Shown one piece after another: positions 8,736 through 18,700 of a stretch of 64,000 nucleotides of DNA. Origin of the DNA: Corallococcus sp. CA053C (GTDB lineage Bacteria; Myxococcota; Myxococcia; Myxococcales; Myxococcaceae); NCBI RefSeq assembly GCF_003611675.1, contig NZ_RAWA01000005.1, positions 16,365 through 80,364 on the forward strand. Direction: 5' to 3'. The notes under the pieces were generated by a model. That model was not told the DNA's origin. It made no database searches and saw only the letters and a list, made by a program, of their open reading frames with translations. The translations under genes were made by a program, and so were the position numbers. Each line of letters starts with the position of its first letter. Position 1 is the first letter of the stretch.

Positions 8736-9416
8736 CTATTTCCCGAGCTTGTTCTGATACCCCCGTTTTTCCCAAAGCCGCGCAAGCTTCTTGCTGGGCT
8801 TGGGGTAGCGGCGAGGATGCTTCGGATCGAGCGTGCCCACCGCATCAACCGCCATCGAAACCTGTCCGACGCCGAGCTTCAGGTTTCGGGCGAGTTCCTT
8901 GATGGCATCAGCCCGCGCAGCCGGATCTGCACGGTGAGCGAGGTGCAGGTCGATGGTCTGTTCCATCTCGGCATCGGTCCACCTGTGTGTCTCCAATACA
9001 CTGGCATCCGGGTCCATCAAGGACGGGGGCAATGTCGCCTGTAGGAGGGAAGTCACCATCGTGGCCCGCCCCTCTTGCTTCAACTGCTTGTACTCGGGCA
9101 CCTGCGAAAACAGCAAGTTGATGAGCTGCGCCTCCGGAGTCGCGAGCAAGCTGGGAAGCACCACAACGAGTTCGATACCTCGAAATAGCGCCGTTGCGCC
9201 CGGATTCACCTGCTTGCCAATGAAGGCGGACAGGAGCGTTGCCTCTGTAACGGCGAGGTCAACAACGCTCCTCGTCTCAGCAACGGCAACCCTCTTCAAT
9301 TCCACAGGAAACAACTCTGCGGATGGAACGTCGGCCGCATAGACGAAGCTGAAGTCGGTCCGCTCAAGGAACCAGCACAACATCTCGGAATCGCGACAAG
9401 GAACTACAGGAGTCAT
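8736..9416 (-). CDS. Uncharacterised 226-residue protein at the end of the BREX operon
   Basis: I do not recognise the family. The protein is soluble with no signal peptide. It has an N-terminal half with many hydrophobic beta-type stretches (FSFVYAADVP, IELVVVLPSLL) and a basic C-terminal tail (HPRRYPKPSKKLARLWEKRG) that could touch nucleic acid. The ATG at 9416 has AGAGGG about seven bases upstream. It follows brxHI on the same strand after 100 bases, which leaves room for its own promoter. Base composition is lower in GC than the BREX core. It may be a BREX accessory gene or an unrelated passenger; nothing in the sequence decides this. Confidence 0.65.
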   Translation of the reverse strand: MTPVVPCRDSEMLCWFLERTDFSFVYAADVPSAELFPVELKRVAVAETRSVVDLAVTEATLLSAFIGKQVNPGATALFRGIELVVVLPSLLATPEAQLINLLFSQVPEYKQLKQEGRATMVTSLLQATLPPSLMDPDASVLETHRWTDAEMEQTIDLHLAHRADPAARADAIKELARNLKLGVGQVSMAVDAVGTLDPKHPRRYPKPSKKLARLWEKRGYQNKLGK

Positions 9417-9516
9417 CGGATGCCCTCTGGGATGGATGAAGGCCAGCGTCGCCTGGAATCGTCATCGACTCCTCTCGGGCAGACTCTATCGTTCTGCACC
9501 CAACAAAGCCCTCCAC

Positions 9517-11613
9517 TCAGCTCGTGAGGATTGCCTTGGCCGAAGGGGCATCGGTCAGGACGCTGGCGGTGAAGATGGCCTCCAGTCTGGGGGGAAGGCA
9601 GGGCTCGAACTTGGAGAGGCGCATTCCCCGGGGAGCGGCCCCCAGCGCGATCGCATCTTCTCGCGTCGGCCGTCCCTCCTGGCGCAGACGAGCCAGCGCC
9701 TCTCGCACAGCCACTTCGCTCTCACCCGCCCGTCCCTTGAGCCCAAGGGACAGATTGTTGGCGGTGACCCGCTCGCCCAGGATCGACTCCAGGACCCGCC
9801 CCAGCAGGAGGTTCGCCTTGAGCCCGCCAAAGGTCCACAACCGCATACCGCCCGGTTCGGTCTCCAATGGAATCGGGGCCTCATCAAGAAAGGCGTGGCC
9901 ATCCCGCTCCTGTTGCAGCCGCTCGCGCGCCCGTCGCGACCACCACGGGTCTTCCTCCCGGCTCATCAGGACGTCCCGAATGGACAGGCACATCTCGCGG
10001 TGGAGCACGGTTCCCATTCCCTGCCAGCGTGCCGGTGCCCCGTGCTCCGCCGGCTGGACATAGACGACGCCCCGGTTCCACTCCACGGCGGTCGCCCGCC
10101 AAGACCGGGCCCCCAGGGTGAAGACCAGCTTTTCCGGCGTCTCCTGCTCGGCGAAGTAGGCATCAATGGTGCCCACTTCCTCCTGTCCCCAGAGAACCCG
10201 TAGCACGGAGGGCGAGGAGAAGACGGCGTACAGTTCGGTAAAGTTGCGCGCACCGTAGAGCTTCTCGCCCGTCCTACCCAAACCCAGGCGCCCACCGTCA
10301 CGGAACAGGATGTCCGCAGCGAGCATGTGTTCCAGGAGTTCCTGCCGGTCGTCGGGGGTCAATCCGCTGAAGGGTGTTGCCTGGGATACCCATCCCCACC
10401 AATCACTCTCCGGAATGCCCTCCTCCTGAATGCACAGCGCCATCACCTGATGGGCGAGCAGGTGCGCGGCGAATCGCCGCGGTCGCACGGGCTCTACGAA
10501 GCCCGACTTGTAGAGGCGGAGCAACGCAGCGCTCTGTACGAGCGACTCCTCATCCGTCGCCAGGAAGGTGCAGTTCGGGTGCGTCCCAGGACGCCGCCCG
10601 GAGCGCCCCATGCGTTGCAGGAAACTCGCGACGGTGGAGGGGCACCCCACCTGGATGACGTGATCCAGGTCCCCGATGTCGATGCCCAGCTCCAGGGCGC
10701 TCGTGGCAACGATGACGCAGTTCTTCCCCTGGGCAAACGCCTCCTCGGCCCTCCTTCGCTCCGCTACCGATAGCGAGGAGTGCGTGACATGCGTATCGAC
10801 GCCCAGTCCGCGCAGGGCGGTGCCCACGGCCTCCACCCCTCGCCGGCTATCCACGAAGACCAACCGCTTCTTCCCCGGATGGAGCGCGGCGATGATCCGT
10901 GCCGCGTTCTCGCGGTTCCCTACGAAATCGAGCATCAGTTGGGGATCACGGGGGAGCCCGGACGCGCGAACCAGCGCACCCTTCCGCTGTGAGGATCCCG
11001 CAACCCAGGCGAGGATTTCCTCTGGATTGCCCACCGTCGCTGACAGGCCGATGCGCTGGATGTCCTTCCCACAGAATCGGGAGAGCCGTTCCATGAGCGC
11101 GGACAGGTGCCCTCCGCGATCATCCGCCACGAAGGCATGGATTTCATCGATGACCACCGCGCGCAGGTTCTGGAAGAGCCGCCGAGCAGGCACCTTTCGG
11201 CTCATCAGCATCACCTCCAGTGACTCCGGAGTGGTGAGGAGGATGTCTGCCGGTTCCTGGATGAAGGCGCGGCGCTCCGACTGGGTGGTGTCCCCATGCC
11301 AGACCGCCGCGCGCCTGCCGATCAGCTTTGCGAAGGAAGAGACGCGTTCCTCCTGGTTGTTCAGCAACGCTCGGATTGGCGCCACGTAGATGACGGAGAC
11401 TGCCTTCCAGTCCTCCTCGTCCATCCGAGAGAGCAGCGGGAAGAATGCCGCCTCTGTCTTCCCACCCGCGGTGGGCGCGAGCACGACGCAGTTCTTCCCA
11501 TCGAGGACGGGACCGATGGTGAGTTCCTGCACCGGGCGCAGCGACTGGAAGCCGAGCCCGTTGACGATCTGGTACTGGACCGCGGGGCTGAGCCGCGAGA
11601 AGGCCTCGCTCAC
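9517..11613 (-). CDS. brxHI: BrxHI, Lhr-like DEAD/DEAH-box helicase of type 2 BREX
   Basis: This 698-residue superfamily 2 helicase has Walker A PTAGGKT (residues 47-53), the DEIH box in VIDEIHAFV, GLSATVGNPEE as motif III, and QRMGRSGRR as motif VI in the second RecA lobe. The C-terminal region resembles Lhr-family proteins. Lhr-type helicases named BrxHI are typical of type 2 BREX. The GTG start at 11613 follows the brxD stop by six bases, so it is in the same transcription unit. It presumably unwinds or translocates on phage DNA or on intermediates during exclusion; the precise step is unknown. Confidence 0.9.
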   Translation of the reverse strand: MSEAFSRLSPAVQYQIVNGLGFQSLRPVQELTIGPVLDGKNCVVLAPTAGGKTEAAFFPLLSRMDEEDWKAVSVIYVAPIRALLNNQEERVSSFAKLIGRRAAVWHGDTTQSERRAFIQEPADILLTTPESLEVMLMSRKVPARRLFQNLRAVVIDEIHAFVADDRGGHLSALMERLSRFCGKDIQRIGLSATVGNPEEILAWVAGSSQRKGALVRASGLPRDPQLMLDFVGNRENAARIIAALHPGKKRLVFVDSRRGVEAVGTALRGLGVDTHVTHSSLSVAERRRAEEAFAQGKNCVIVATSALELGIDIGDLDHVIQVGCPSTVASFLQRMGRSGRRPGTHPNCTFLATDEESLVQSAALLRLYKSGFVEPVRPRRFAAHLLAHQVMALCIQEEGIPESDWWGWVSQATPFSGLTPDDRQELLEHMLAADILFRDGGRLGLGRTGEKLYGARNFTELYAVFSSPSVLRVLWGQEEVGTIDAYFAEQETPEKLVFTLGARSWRATAVEWNRGVVYVQPAEHGAPARWQGMGTVLHREMCLSIRDVLMSREEDPWWSRRARERLQQERDGHAFLDEAPIPLETEPGGMRLWTFGGLKANLLLGRVLESILGERVTANNLSLGLKGRAGESEVAVREALARLRQEGRPTREDAIALGAAPRGMRLSKFEPCLPPRLEAIFTASVLTDAPSAKAILTS

Positions 11614-11619
11614 GTCACC

Positions 11620-12957
11620 CTACTCCGTCCCTGAGGTGTCCAGATCGAGCGCGATGTCATCAGCGCTTCGCTCGATGCCAGCGGCCGCCCGCTCATCCGC
11701 GCTCATCTCGTTCGCGGCGAGGTGCAGTTCGTAGTGCGCCGCCGGATCGAAGTCTGGATGTTCTTCGACCCTGTCGAGCACGTCGCCCACCAGCTTCTTG
11801 AGGAAGAGCCGAGGCGCAATCCCCACCTTGCCACCGAGCTTCCCCGCGATCTTCCGGGCCAGCGCGCCAATGAGTGCATCCGGGACTCGCTCGGCGACCT
11901 TGGCCGGCGACGCCGTGGGGTACAGGTCGCGGATGCGCTTTCCCACCTCCACCAAGCGTGCCTCATCAAAAGGCAGAAGGCGGATCTGCACCGCCCGACT
12001 GGAGTCGAAACGAGGATCCGACGCGAAGTCCACATGCAGCCGCTGCTCCAGCGGGGGCAGTCGCCGGGCGCCCTGCGGCCCTTCGAAGAAGGCAGGCGTG
12101 CCCGTGACCAACAGATACAGGCCCGGGTAGCGGCCACTGTCGACCTCATCGAGCAACTGCCGCATGGCATTGAGGCTCTTCTCACGCACGTCCGCGCGCA
12201 TGCGCTGGATGGTCTCCACCTCATCCAACACGAGGAACAAGCCCCGGCGCCCGGTCTGCTGAAGCATGGACAACAGGCCCCGGAGGAAGCCGCCAGCGCC
12301 GAAGTGATCGATCTCCCCCTTCAACCCAGCCTTGCGCTTGATGTCCGCGCTGACGTTGGGCTGCCCCATGAGCCAGGCCAGCAGCCCCTCCGCCACCGCG
12401 GCATCTCCTTCAACCCTTGCCCGGTGGCAGGCACGGAGGGCGGCGGCGAACTGCGGTTGGGTGGCGCTCACCTTGCTCAGGCGCTGTTCGAGCAGCTCGC
12501 CCACGGCGGTCGCGACGGCGGAGGCGTCCTCCGCCGGGAACCCCGGGCGGCCGAGCACCTCCTCCTCCAAGGCATAGAACCAACGGTCCACCAGCGCGCG
12601 GAAGGCCCCCTCCTCCCACTCGCGGGTCCGCAGTGATTCCAGCGCCCGGCGGTACACCGTCTCCATGCGATGCAGTGGCGTCTCCGTCTCGGAGATCTGC
12701 ACCTCGGCGGTGGCGAAACCGGCAGCCTGGGCGCGGTGCTGGACCCACCGGGCAAAGAATGTCTTGCCCGTGCCGTAGTCACCTCGCACGGCCTTGAACA
12801 CGCCATGGCCGAGCGCGGCCCGGTTGAGTTCCTCGTCGATGGCGGCCATGTACCGGTCCAGGCCTACCGCCAGCGTCTCGATGCCGCGCCGGGGCACCGT
12901 GCCATTGCGCAGCGCCGAGACAATCTCCCGGCGCCGGACCAAGGTGAGTTCGCTCAC
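11620..12957 (-). CDS. brxD: BrxD, BREX P-loop ATPase
   Basis: This 445-residue AAA-like ATPase has Walker A GDYGTGKT at residues 59-66 and Walker B in LFLVLDEVETIQRM. The N-terminus, with RRGIETLAVGLDRY, matches the BrxD ATP-binding family found with PglZ in type 2 BREX and related loci. The GTG start at 12957 overlaps the pglZ stop (GTGA). Its role in BREX is essential in some systems but mechanistically undefined. The gene order pglZ-brxD-brxHI is the standard end of type 2 clusters. Confidence 0.9.
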   Translation of the reverse strand: MSELTLVRRREIVSALRNGTVPRRGIETLAVGLDRYMAAIDEELNRAALGHGVFKAVRGDYGTGKTFFARWVQHRAQAAGFATAEVQISETETPLHRMETVYRRALESLRTREWEEGAFRALVDRWFYALEEEVLGRPGFPAEDASAVATAVGELLEQRLSKVSATQPQFAAALRACHRARVEGDAAVAEGLLAWLMGQPNVSADIKRKAGLKGEIDHFGAGGFLRGLLSMLQQTGRRGLFLVLDEVETIQRMRADVREKSLNAMRQLLDEVDSGRYPGLYLLVTGTPAFFEGPQGARRLPPLEQRLHVDFASDPRFDSSRAVQIRLLPFDEARLVEVGKRIRDLYPTASPAKVAERVPDALIGALARKIAGKLGGKVGIAPRLFLKKLVGDVLDRVEEHPDFDPAAHYELHLAANEMSADERAAAGIERSADDIALDLDTSGTE

Positions 12958-15785
12958 TTGCTTCCCCCGAACATCTGCTTCAAGGCCTCGACATCCAGAC
13001 GGACCACCTTCTCCGTTTCATCGAAGAAGGCCACGGGTTGTCCGTCCAGGTTGAGCCACTCCGCGAGCTTCGTCACGGCACCCCGCACACGGAATGGCAG
13101 CTCGCCCGTGCGCTGCGCGAACACATCCGGGGGCATGCGTCCCTCGTGCTCCACCAGCACCTCGACCCACGGGATGATCTTGTTCTCCAGCTCGTCGCGC
13201 TTCTTCCCCGCCACGTCCTTGAGCAGCGGCGACTTGCGCAGCAAGGCGCCCATTGGGGAGGAAGCTGCCTTCTGCTTGGCCGGCGCGCGCTGTGATTGCG
13301 GACGGGAAGCCAGAGGCTCGTACGCGCGTGGCCCGGGCACCGGCAGCACCTGGAAGGAGAAGGCCTCCTGGTTCAATACGGTAGGAGGCGACATCGGCAC
13401 GGGGGGAGACGCATGGAGCGGACGCTGGACGGGTCGCACTTCGTAGTCCCACCAGCCCGGGCGGGGGAAGGACACGACCTCCACCTCGCGATCCTCGTAG
13501 CCCTCGGCCTCGTACTTGCGCGACAGCGATTCGGAGGCCACCAGGAGTGCAGGGGCAACGACTTCGGCCAGGGATGCGCCTCCATGCTCCCCTTCATGGG
13601 ACATGGCGCCGTAGCTGTCCGACTCCCGGAAGAGCAGCCCCACCCGCTTCTTTCCCCGAGGGCGCCAGACCTCATCCTCGGAGAACACCACCTCGTTCGG
13701 ATGCGCGGCCTCCTCCTCCGCCAGGATACGCCAGCGCGCCCCACCCGCCTCGACGGGAACGGCGAGCCGCGACATGCGGGAGCCCGGCACGTGCCCATGG
13801 TCGGCAACCATCAGCACTGCGCGTCCGGCCAGCGCGGCGGCGTCGAGCAGATCTCGCAGCGGCTTGATGGTCTGGAGCTTGTACTCCACGCGAATCTGGC
13901 GGCCTCCCTTGAGCTGCTCGTCGATGGCGTTGACCACCAGGGCCACCACGCGATCCTCCGACAGCACCAGCTTCCGCGCCTGCTCGGATGCCGCACCATT
14001 CAGCGACTGGACGTCGTGGCGAAGGAGCAGGCGTGGCAGCACTCCGATGAGCCCGCTCAATCCCCGGTGCTCGGCGAAGCGGTCCGGATCCTTCCCGGTA
14101 TCCAACTGCGCTCCCGGAGCCATCAGCCTCCCGGAGAAGAACGCCGAGCGGCTGACTTCCGTCACGGTGGGGAGTGCCGCGAGCATGGGCGGGAGCAACG
14201 CCCGGGTGGCACCCGCTCCCTTGGGCCTCCAGCGCACCGGTGCCACCTGGTGCGCTTCCAGGTCCATCAGCAGTTCCACCGCGTTGGCCCACGCCATTCC
14301 GTCGAGCAGCAGCACCAACAGCTTCCGGTGAGCCCCCCCGTTCAAGAACTGCAAGGCGAAGCGGTCCAGTGCCGTGTCGATGGGCACCACCCGGTCCGAC
14401 TTGCGCCCCGCGCGCATCCAGGCCGCGAGCCCTCGCGCGAAGCGTGCATCATCCCCGTCACGCAGGGTCTCGATGGCGGCCACCACCTTCTCAACACCCC
14501 GCCCCAGTGCATCCGAGGCGCTCCCCCTTGCGAGCCGGAGGGCGTAGTCCACGTAGCCCCCCTCCCGGGAATACTCCTCCGCCAGGAGGACCATTTCCTC
14601 GTAGGACGAGCCATGGCGCGACAGCTCCTCGATGTCCGGTCGCTCCCGGCGGTACGCAAGCAGCCGCATGGCCATCCGTGCCCGCTCGATGCGCTCCGTC
14701 TGACGCCGCGCCAGGTGATGCCGAGTAAGCCGCACCAACAGGTCGGAGGCCGCCCGGAAATGAGTCTCGGACCCATGCTCCGTCGCTCGCACGAGGGCCT
14801 CGCCGAGAAGGTCCGCCGTCCGCTGGAATGCACCCGGCAGGTAGCGCCCGTCCGCGAGCGCGTCACGCGCATCCTCCGCCGGAAGGAGCGACTGGGCCTC
14901 CTCCAGGAGCGGGGACAACAGCTCGTCGGTGAGCCGGAGCACGAGCCGATCCGCCAGCTCTCCCCACCGCAGCAGGAGCGCCGGATCCTTGAGGGGAGCG
15001 TCCTGCAGGCTCGGATCCACCTGCGCAAGCACTCCCACCATGCGGGCCTTGAGGTTGGGGTCATTCGCCAGCGCCGGCGCAGCGGCCTCCAGCAGCAGGG
15101 TGAGGGCGGCCAGCTTGCGTCCCTGCCCGGCCTCCCAGGCCCGCCAGGTGATCCGCGCCACGGGCCCCGAGGCCCTGTCCAGGTAGTCGTAAAGCGCCTG
15201 ACGCAGGCGGGGACGCTCTTGCAGGTAGCGTCCAAATTCAGGGCCTGCCGGAGACGTGGCGCAGAAGGCGAGGATGCGATCCTCGGAGAGCCCGGGCTCG
15301 TTGGGCAGGGCCACACGCCGATGGAGGAACCACCGCCAGGCGGTTTCCAGATCCACCGTGGCCCCCGGCAGCGGCCCTGCCTGCACCGACAGGTCCTCCA
15401 GCAGCGCCTTGGCCAGGGGACTGTCCAGGAGTTCCGCAGAGGCGGCACTCGCACCGAAGAGCCGTGCCACCCGCCGCGCGTCCGCCACGAAGTGGATGCG
15501 GCCCCCCGCCAGACGCGCCTCCACGTCCAACGGCAGGTCCGTCCCATAGTCCACCAGCAGCACCACGGGGGTGTCCCCCGCCTGCTGCAGGGCCTGCCGC
15601 AGCTCCAGCTCGCACCGCACGGGAACGGCCTGGAAGGACCTGCTGCTTCCCTCCATCGTCGCGATCAACGAAGCCGGCTCTCCCCGCCCGTACAGCGCGA
15701 CGTTGGGCGAGCGGTGCCGCGTCCGATGGATGGCGCCGACCTCCTCTTCGAGGTCCCGGAGGGACAGGTACGGCGCTTCGCTCAC
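12954..15785 (-). CDS. pglZ: PglZ, BREX alkaline-phosphatase-superfamily protein
   Basis: This 943-residue protein is the signature subunit of BREX. The PglZ domain shows the metal-binding pattern of the alkaline phosphatase superfamily: LLVLLLDGMAWANAVELL near residue 490 and LMVADHGHVPG near 660. The N-terminal 450 residues are helical and diverged; the C-terminal tail (about 790-943) holds a Pro-rich linker and a small globular end. I prefer the GTG at 15785 because it overlaps the pglY stop as GTGA, like the other junctions, with GAGGGTGAAG just upstream; an in-frame ATG at 15809 would add eight residues. It works with PglX to mark self DNA and exclude phage; its enzymatic target is unknown. 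Confidence 0.92.
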   Translation of the reverse strand: MSEAPYLSLRDLEEEVGAIHRTRHRSPNVALYGRGEPASLIATMEGSSRSFQAVPVRCELELRQALQQAGDTPVVLLVDYGTDLPLDVEARLAGGRIHFVADARRVARLFGASAASAELLDSPLAKALLEDLSVQAGPLPGATVDLETAWRWFLHRRVALPNEPGLSEDRILAFCATSPAGPEFGRYLQERPRLRQALYDYLDRASGPVARITWRAWEAGQGRKLAALTLLLEAAAPALANDPNLKARMVGVLAQVDPSLQDAPLKDPALLLRWGELADRLVLRLTDELLSPLLEEAQSLLPAEDARDALADGRYLPGAFQRTADLLGEALVRATEHGSETHFRAASDLLVRLTRHHLARRQTERIERARMAMRLLAYRRERPDIEELSRHGSSYEEMVLLAEEYSREGGYVDYALRLARGSASDALGRGVEKVVAAIETLRDGDDARFARGLAAWMRAGRKSDRVVPIDTALDRFALQFLNGGAHRKLLVLLLDGMAWANAVELLMDLEAHQVAPVRWRPKGAGATRALLPPMLAALPTVTEVSRSAFFSGRLMAPGAQLDTGKDPDRFAEHRGLSGLIGVLPRLLLRHDVQSLNGAASEQARKLVLSEDRVVALVVNAIDEQLKGGRQIRVEYKLQTIKPLRDLLDAAALAGRAVLMVADHGHVPGSRMSRLAVPVEAGGARWRILAEEEAAHPNEVVFSEDEVWRPRGKKRVGLLFRESDSYGAMSHEGEHGGASLAEVVAPALLVASESLSRKYEAEGYEDREVEVVSFPRPGWWDYEVRPVQRPLHASPPVPMSPPTVLNQEAFSFQVLPVPGPRAYEPLASRPQSQRAPAKQKAASSPMGALLRKSPLLKDVAGKKRDELENKIIPWVEVLVEHEGRMPPDVFAQRTGELPFRVRGAVTKLAEWLNLDGQPVAFFDETEKVVRLDVEALKQMFGGSK

Positions 15786-18700
15786 GACTTCACCCTCGTC
15801 ACGCGCCACTGGAGGGACACCTCCACGCCGGGGCCCGCGCGCTGGAGCGCCTCACAGATTCGCGCCAGCTCCGCCTCCACCCGCGAAACCTCCTGCACAC
15901 TGCCCTCCCCCACGACCTCGATACCCGGCGCGGGAGGAGCCTGCTCACGGGGGTCGCGCTGCTTGCGCACCGACTGCTGGACGAGGGACTGGGCCTCCGA
16001 AGACAGGCGGCGCACCCGGACGGACAGATCCTCGTGAAGCTGATCCGCTTCACACACGCGGCGCAGCTCGGCGAGCAGGGCCTGGGCCTCCGGTTCGGAC
16101 CGCCCCTCCAGCAGACGGAAGTTGTTGAAGACGAGGTCATCGTCCAGGCAGTCCGCCACCTGCCGGGCCTGCACCAGATGGCGAGCCATGGCGGTGGAGC
16201 TGGTGCGCGGATCCAGCCCGGCCAGTGATTCCACCTGCGCCACGGGGCCAGAGGCAGACAGCCGCTCCAGCAACTCGCACACGGCCCGCGCGGTCGCCAC
16301 CCGTGGCACATCCCCGCTGAGGCCTCGCTGCACGAGGAGTTGCTCCACCTCGTGGGCCCGTGCTGCCTGCGCTTCCTTGCGATTCTTCTCCAGGGACTCG
16401 TGGAGCTGGCGCAGGTTGCGCGCGTGGAGCGCCTTGCCGCCCAGGCTGATGCCGAAGAGGCCCGCGGACAGCTCCAGCGCACGCTGCCACCGGACCGGAT
16501 CCGGCATGGGGGGCTTCACCAGTTCTGCGTCCTCCGGCAGCTTGCCCGCGGTGGGCTCGCGCACCGGATTTCCTCCGCGCAGCAGCTCCCGTCCGGACAC
16601 CAGGGCCCAGGCGAGCACGAGGAAGTCGGCCACCTCGTCCGTCAGCCCCATGGCGTCCTTGGGGTCCAGCAGCCGCTTCACCCGCGCCACCGTGGGCGAC
16701 TGGATGCCTTCCTTGTGCAGCTCCTGCTCCAGGTCCTGGAAGCGCTGGGTGCGCAGCGCCGCGCTCGCCTCGTGCACGGACACGATGCCCAGCTCGTGGG
16801 CCAGCTCCAGTTCCTTGAGCTCCGCCCGTTCGAACGGCAGCCGCTGCCCGTCCGCCTCGCAGATGCGCTCGAAGAGGCGGAGGTTCTTCTCCAGCCGCGC
16901 CCGCGTCGCCTTCTCCGTCAGCCGGGGGTGGCGCGGATAGCGTTGGTCGAGCAATTCATGCACCGCCGAGCGGAGTGCATCGCCCAGCGACGCGGACACC
17001 AGCCCGCGGATCTGCAGGCCCCGGCCAAGCACGAAGAAGTGCCTGTCAATCATCCGCGCGCTGTCCAGTTCCCCGTCTCCAGCGCTGGTGAGGCCGTACG
17101 CAGCCTGGAGCACCCGCATGACACGCTGACGCTTCTGGCTGCCGAGGCTCTCCAGCTCGGCCCGCGCACGGAGCTGGTCGTCCGGGCGGAGGTTCTCGAC
17201 GTGGCGCTTGAAGTCGCCCTGGACGATGCCGTCAATGATGACCAGGTCGCTCAGGTCGCGCTGGACCTTCTCGGAGAAGAAGCTGGGCAGCCACACCACT
17301 GACCGGCTGTCGCCGCCCTCTAGCAGGAAGCGCTCCAGTCGCGTCGCGTCCTCCACGGGGCTGTGGCCCGACTTGTCGAACGGATAGTCGATGACGACGC
17401 GGAAGTCCTCATCCTCGCGGTGGCGCAGGAGGGTGTCGTCCATCTCGCGCACGTTGCCGTAGTGGATGCTGCCGGTGCGCCGGGTGCCACGCCACTCCAC
17501 GTCGTGGTTCACGGTGGGCGCGCTGGCCTCCAGGTCCATGGCGGTGAAGAGCACCTCCTGGATCTTCTTACGGCGGGCGCCGTCCGAGTCATACGCGCTG
17601 GCAGCGGCCAGGATCGGCTTGAGGTCCACGCCCTCCAGGACGACAGCGACGGTCGGGTCCGGCTGATCTCCAACGCGCAGCTTGCCCACCTCAGACGCCC
17701 AGGCGCGCAGCCGGCCTGCGGCCTGCGTGGCCTCGGTGCCCGGAATGGGCGAGCGCAGCGTGCCGTGATTGAGCTGCACCAGCCGCGACACGGTGAGGTT
17801 CTTGAAGACCTTGGAGTTGGGGACGAGCGCCCCCAGTAGGAGGGTCTTCGCCAAGCGGTTGTCCGTCCGGCAGCGGGCCTCCTTGCAGCCGGAGCAGCCG
17901 AGCGACACGGGCCAGTCCTCGCGAAGCCGCTGGCAGCGCTCCTTGGTGCCCGTGCCGTTCTGCGCCTGGAGAACCGGAAGCAGCTCGGAGGTGTAGAGCC
18001 GGCGCGCGGCGGCGAAGCGCTCGCGCATGACGCCGTCCATGGGCTCCTCGCCACCGGCGAGCGCGTCGAACAGGTCGCCCACCGGGACGACCTTGCCCAG
18101 TTCGAAGTCCGGGAGGTGATCCACGAGCAGTTCGACCAGCACCTTGAGGGCGGTGCGTTCACGTTGGAGGCAGGCTGAGAGCGCCACCACCGCCTCGATG
18201 AGCGCGGGGCTGAAGGGGTAGACCTGCCGGAAGGACTTCTCGTCGGCCACGTCCCCGAGCAGCGTTCCCCAGGCGGACCCGAGGCTCCGGCGCATCTGGA
18301 TGAAGGCCTCGTCGAGCTGCCTCTTCGCCGACGCGTCCTTCGCGCGCACGACGCGCTTCTCCACGATGCTGGGAAGGTTCCGGTCCTCTAGGCGGATGGT
18401 GTTGAAGCGCCCCTCCCACCACTTCAGCGAGTCATCGAGGTTCTGCGCCTCATGGCCGGCGTACTGGTCCCCCACCATCTCGCGGATGTCACGCTGGCGG
18501 GCGAGGAAGCTCACCAGTGGGATGGGGCGCCGCTCATCCTGGGCCTCCACCAACTTGGCGAGCTTCTGGATTTCATTGCTGAGGAACGTCCGGTCCGTGG
18601 CGCGGCTGGCCAACCAGAGGATGAGTTCGTCCAGGAAGAGAACGATTCCGTCGTAGCCGAGGCTCGCCGCGTGGCGGGTGACGATACCCAGGCCGCGGTC

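Noticed and set aside
13296..16037. Long plus-strand open frame of 913 codons opposite pglZ and the end of pglY
   Set aside because: It is antisense to well-supported BREX genes, has no recognisable domain and reflects the codon bias of a GC-rich genome.
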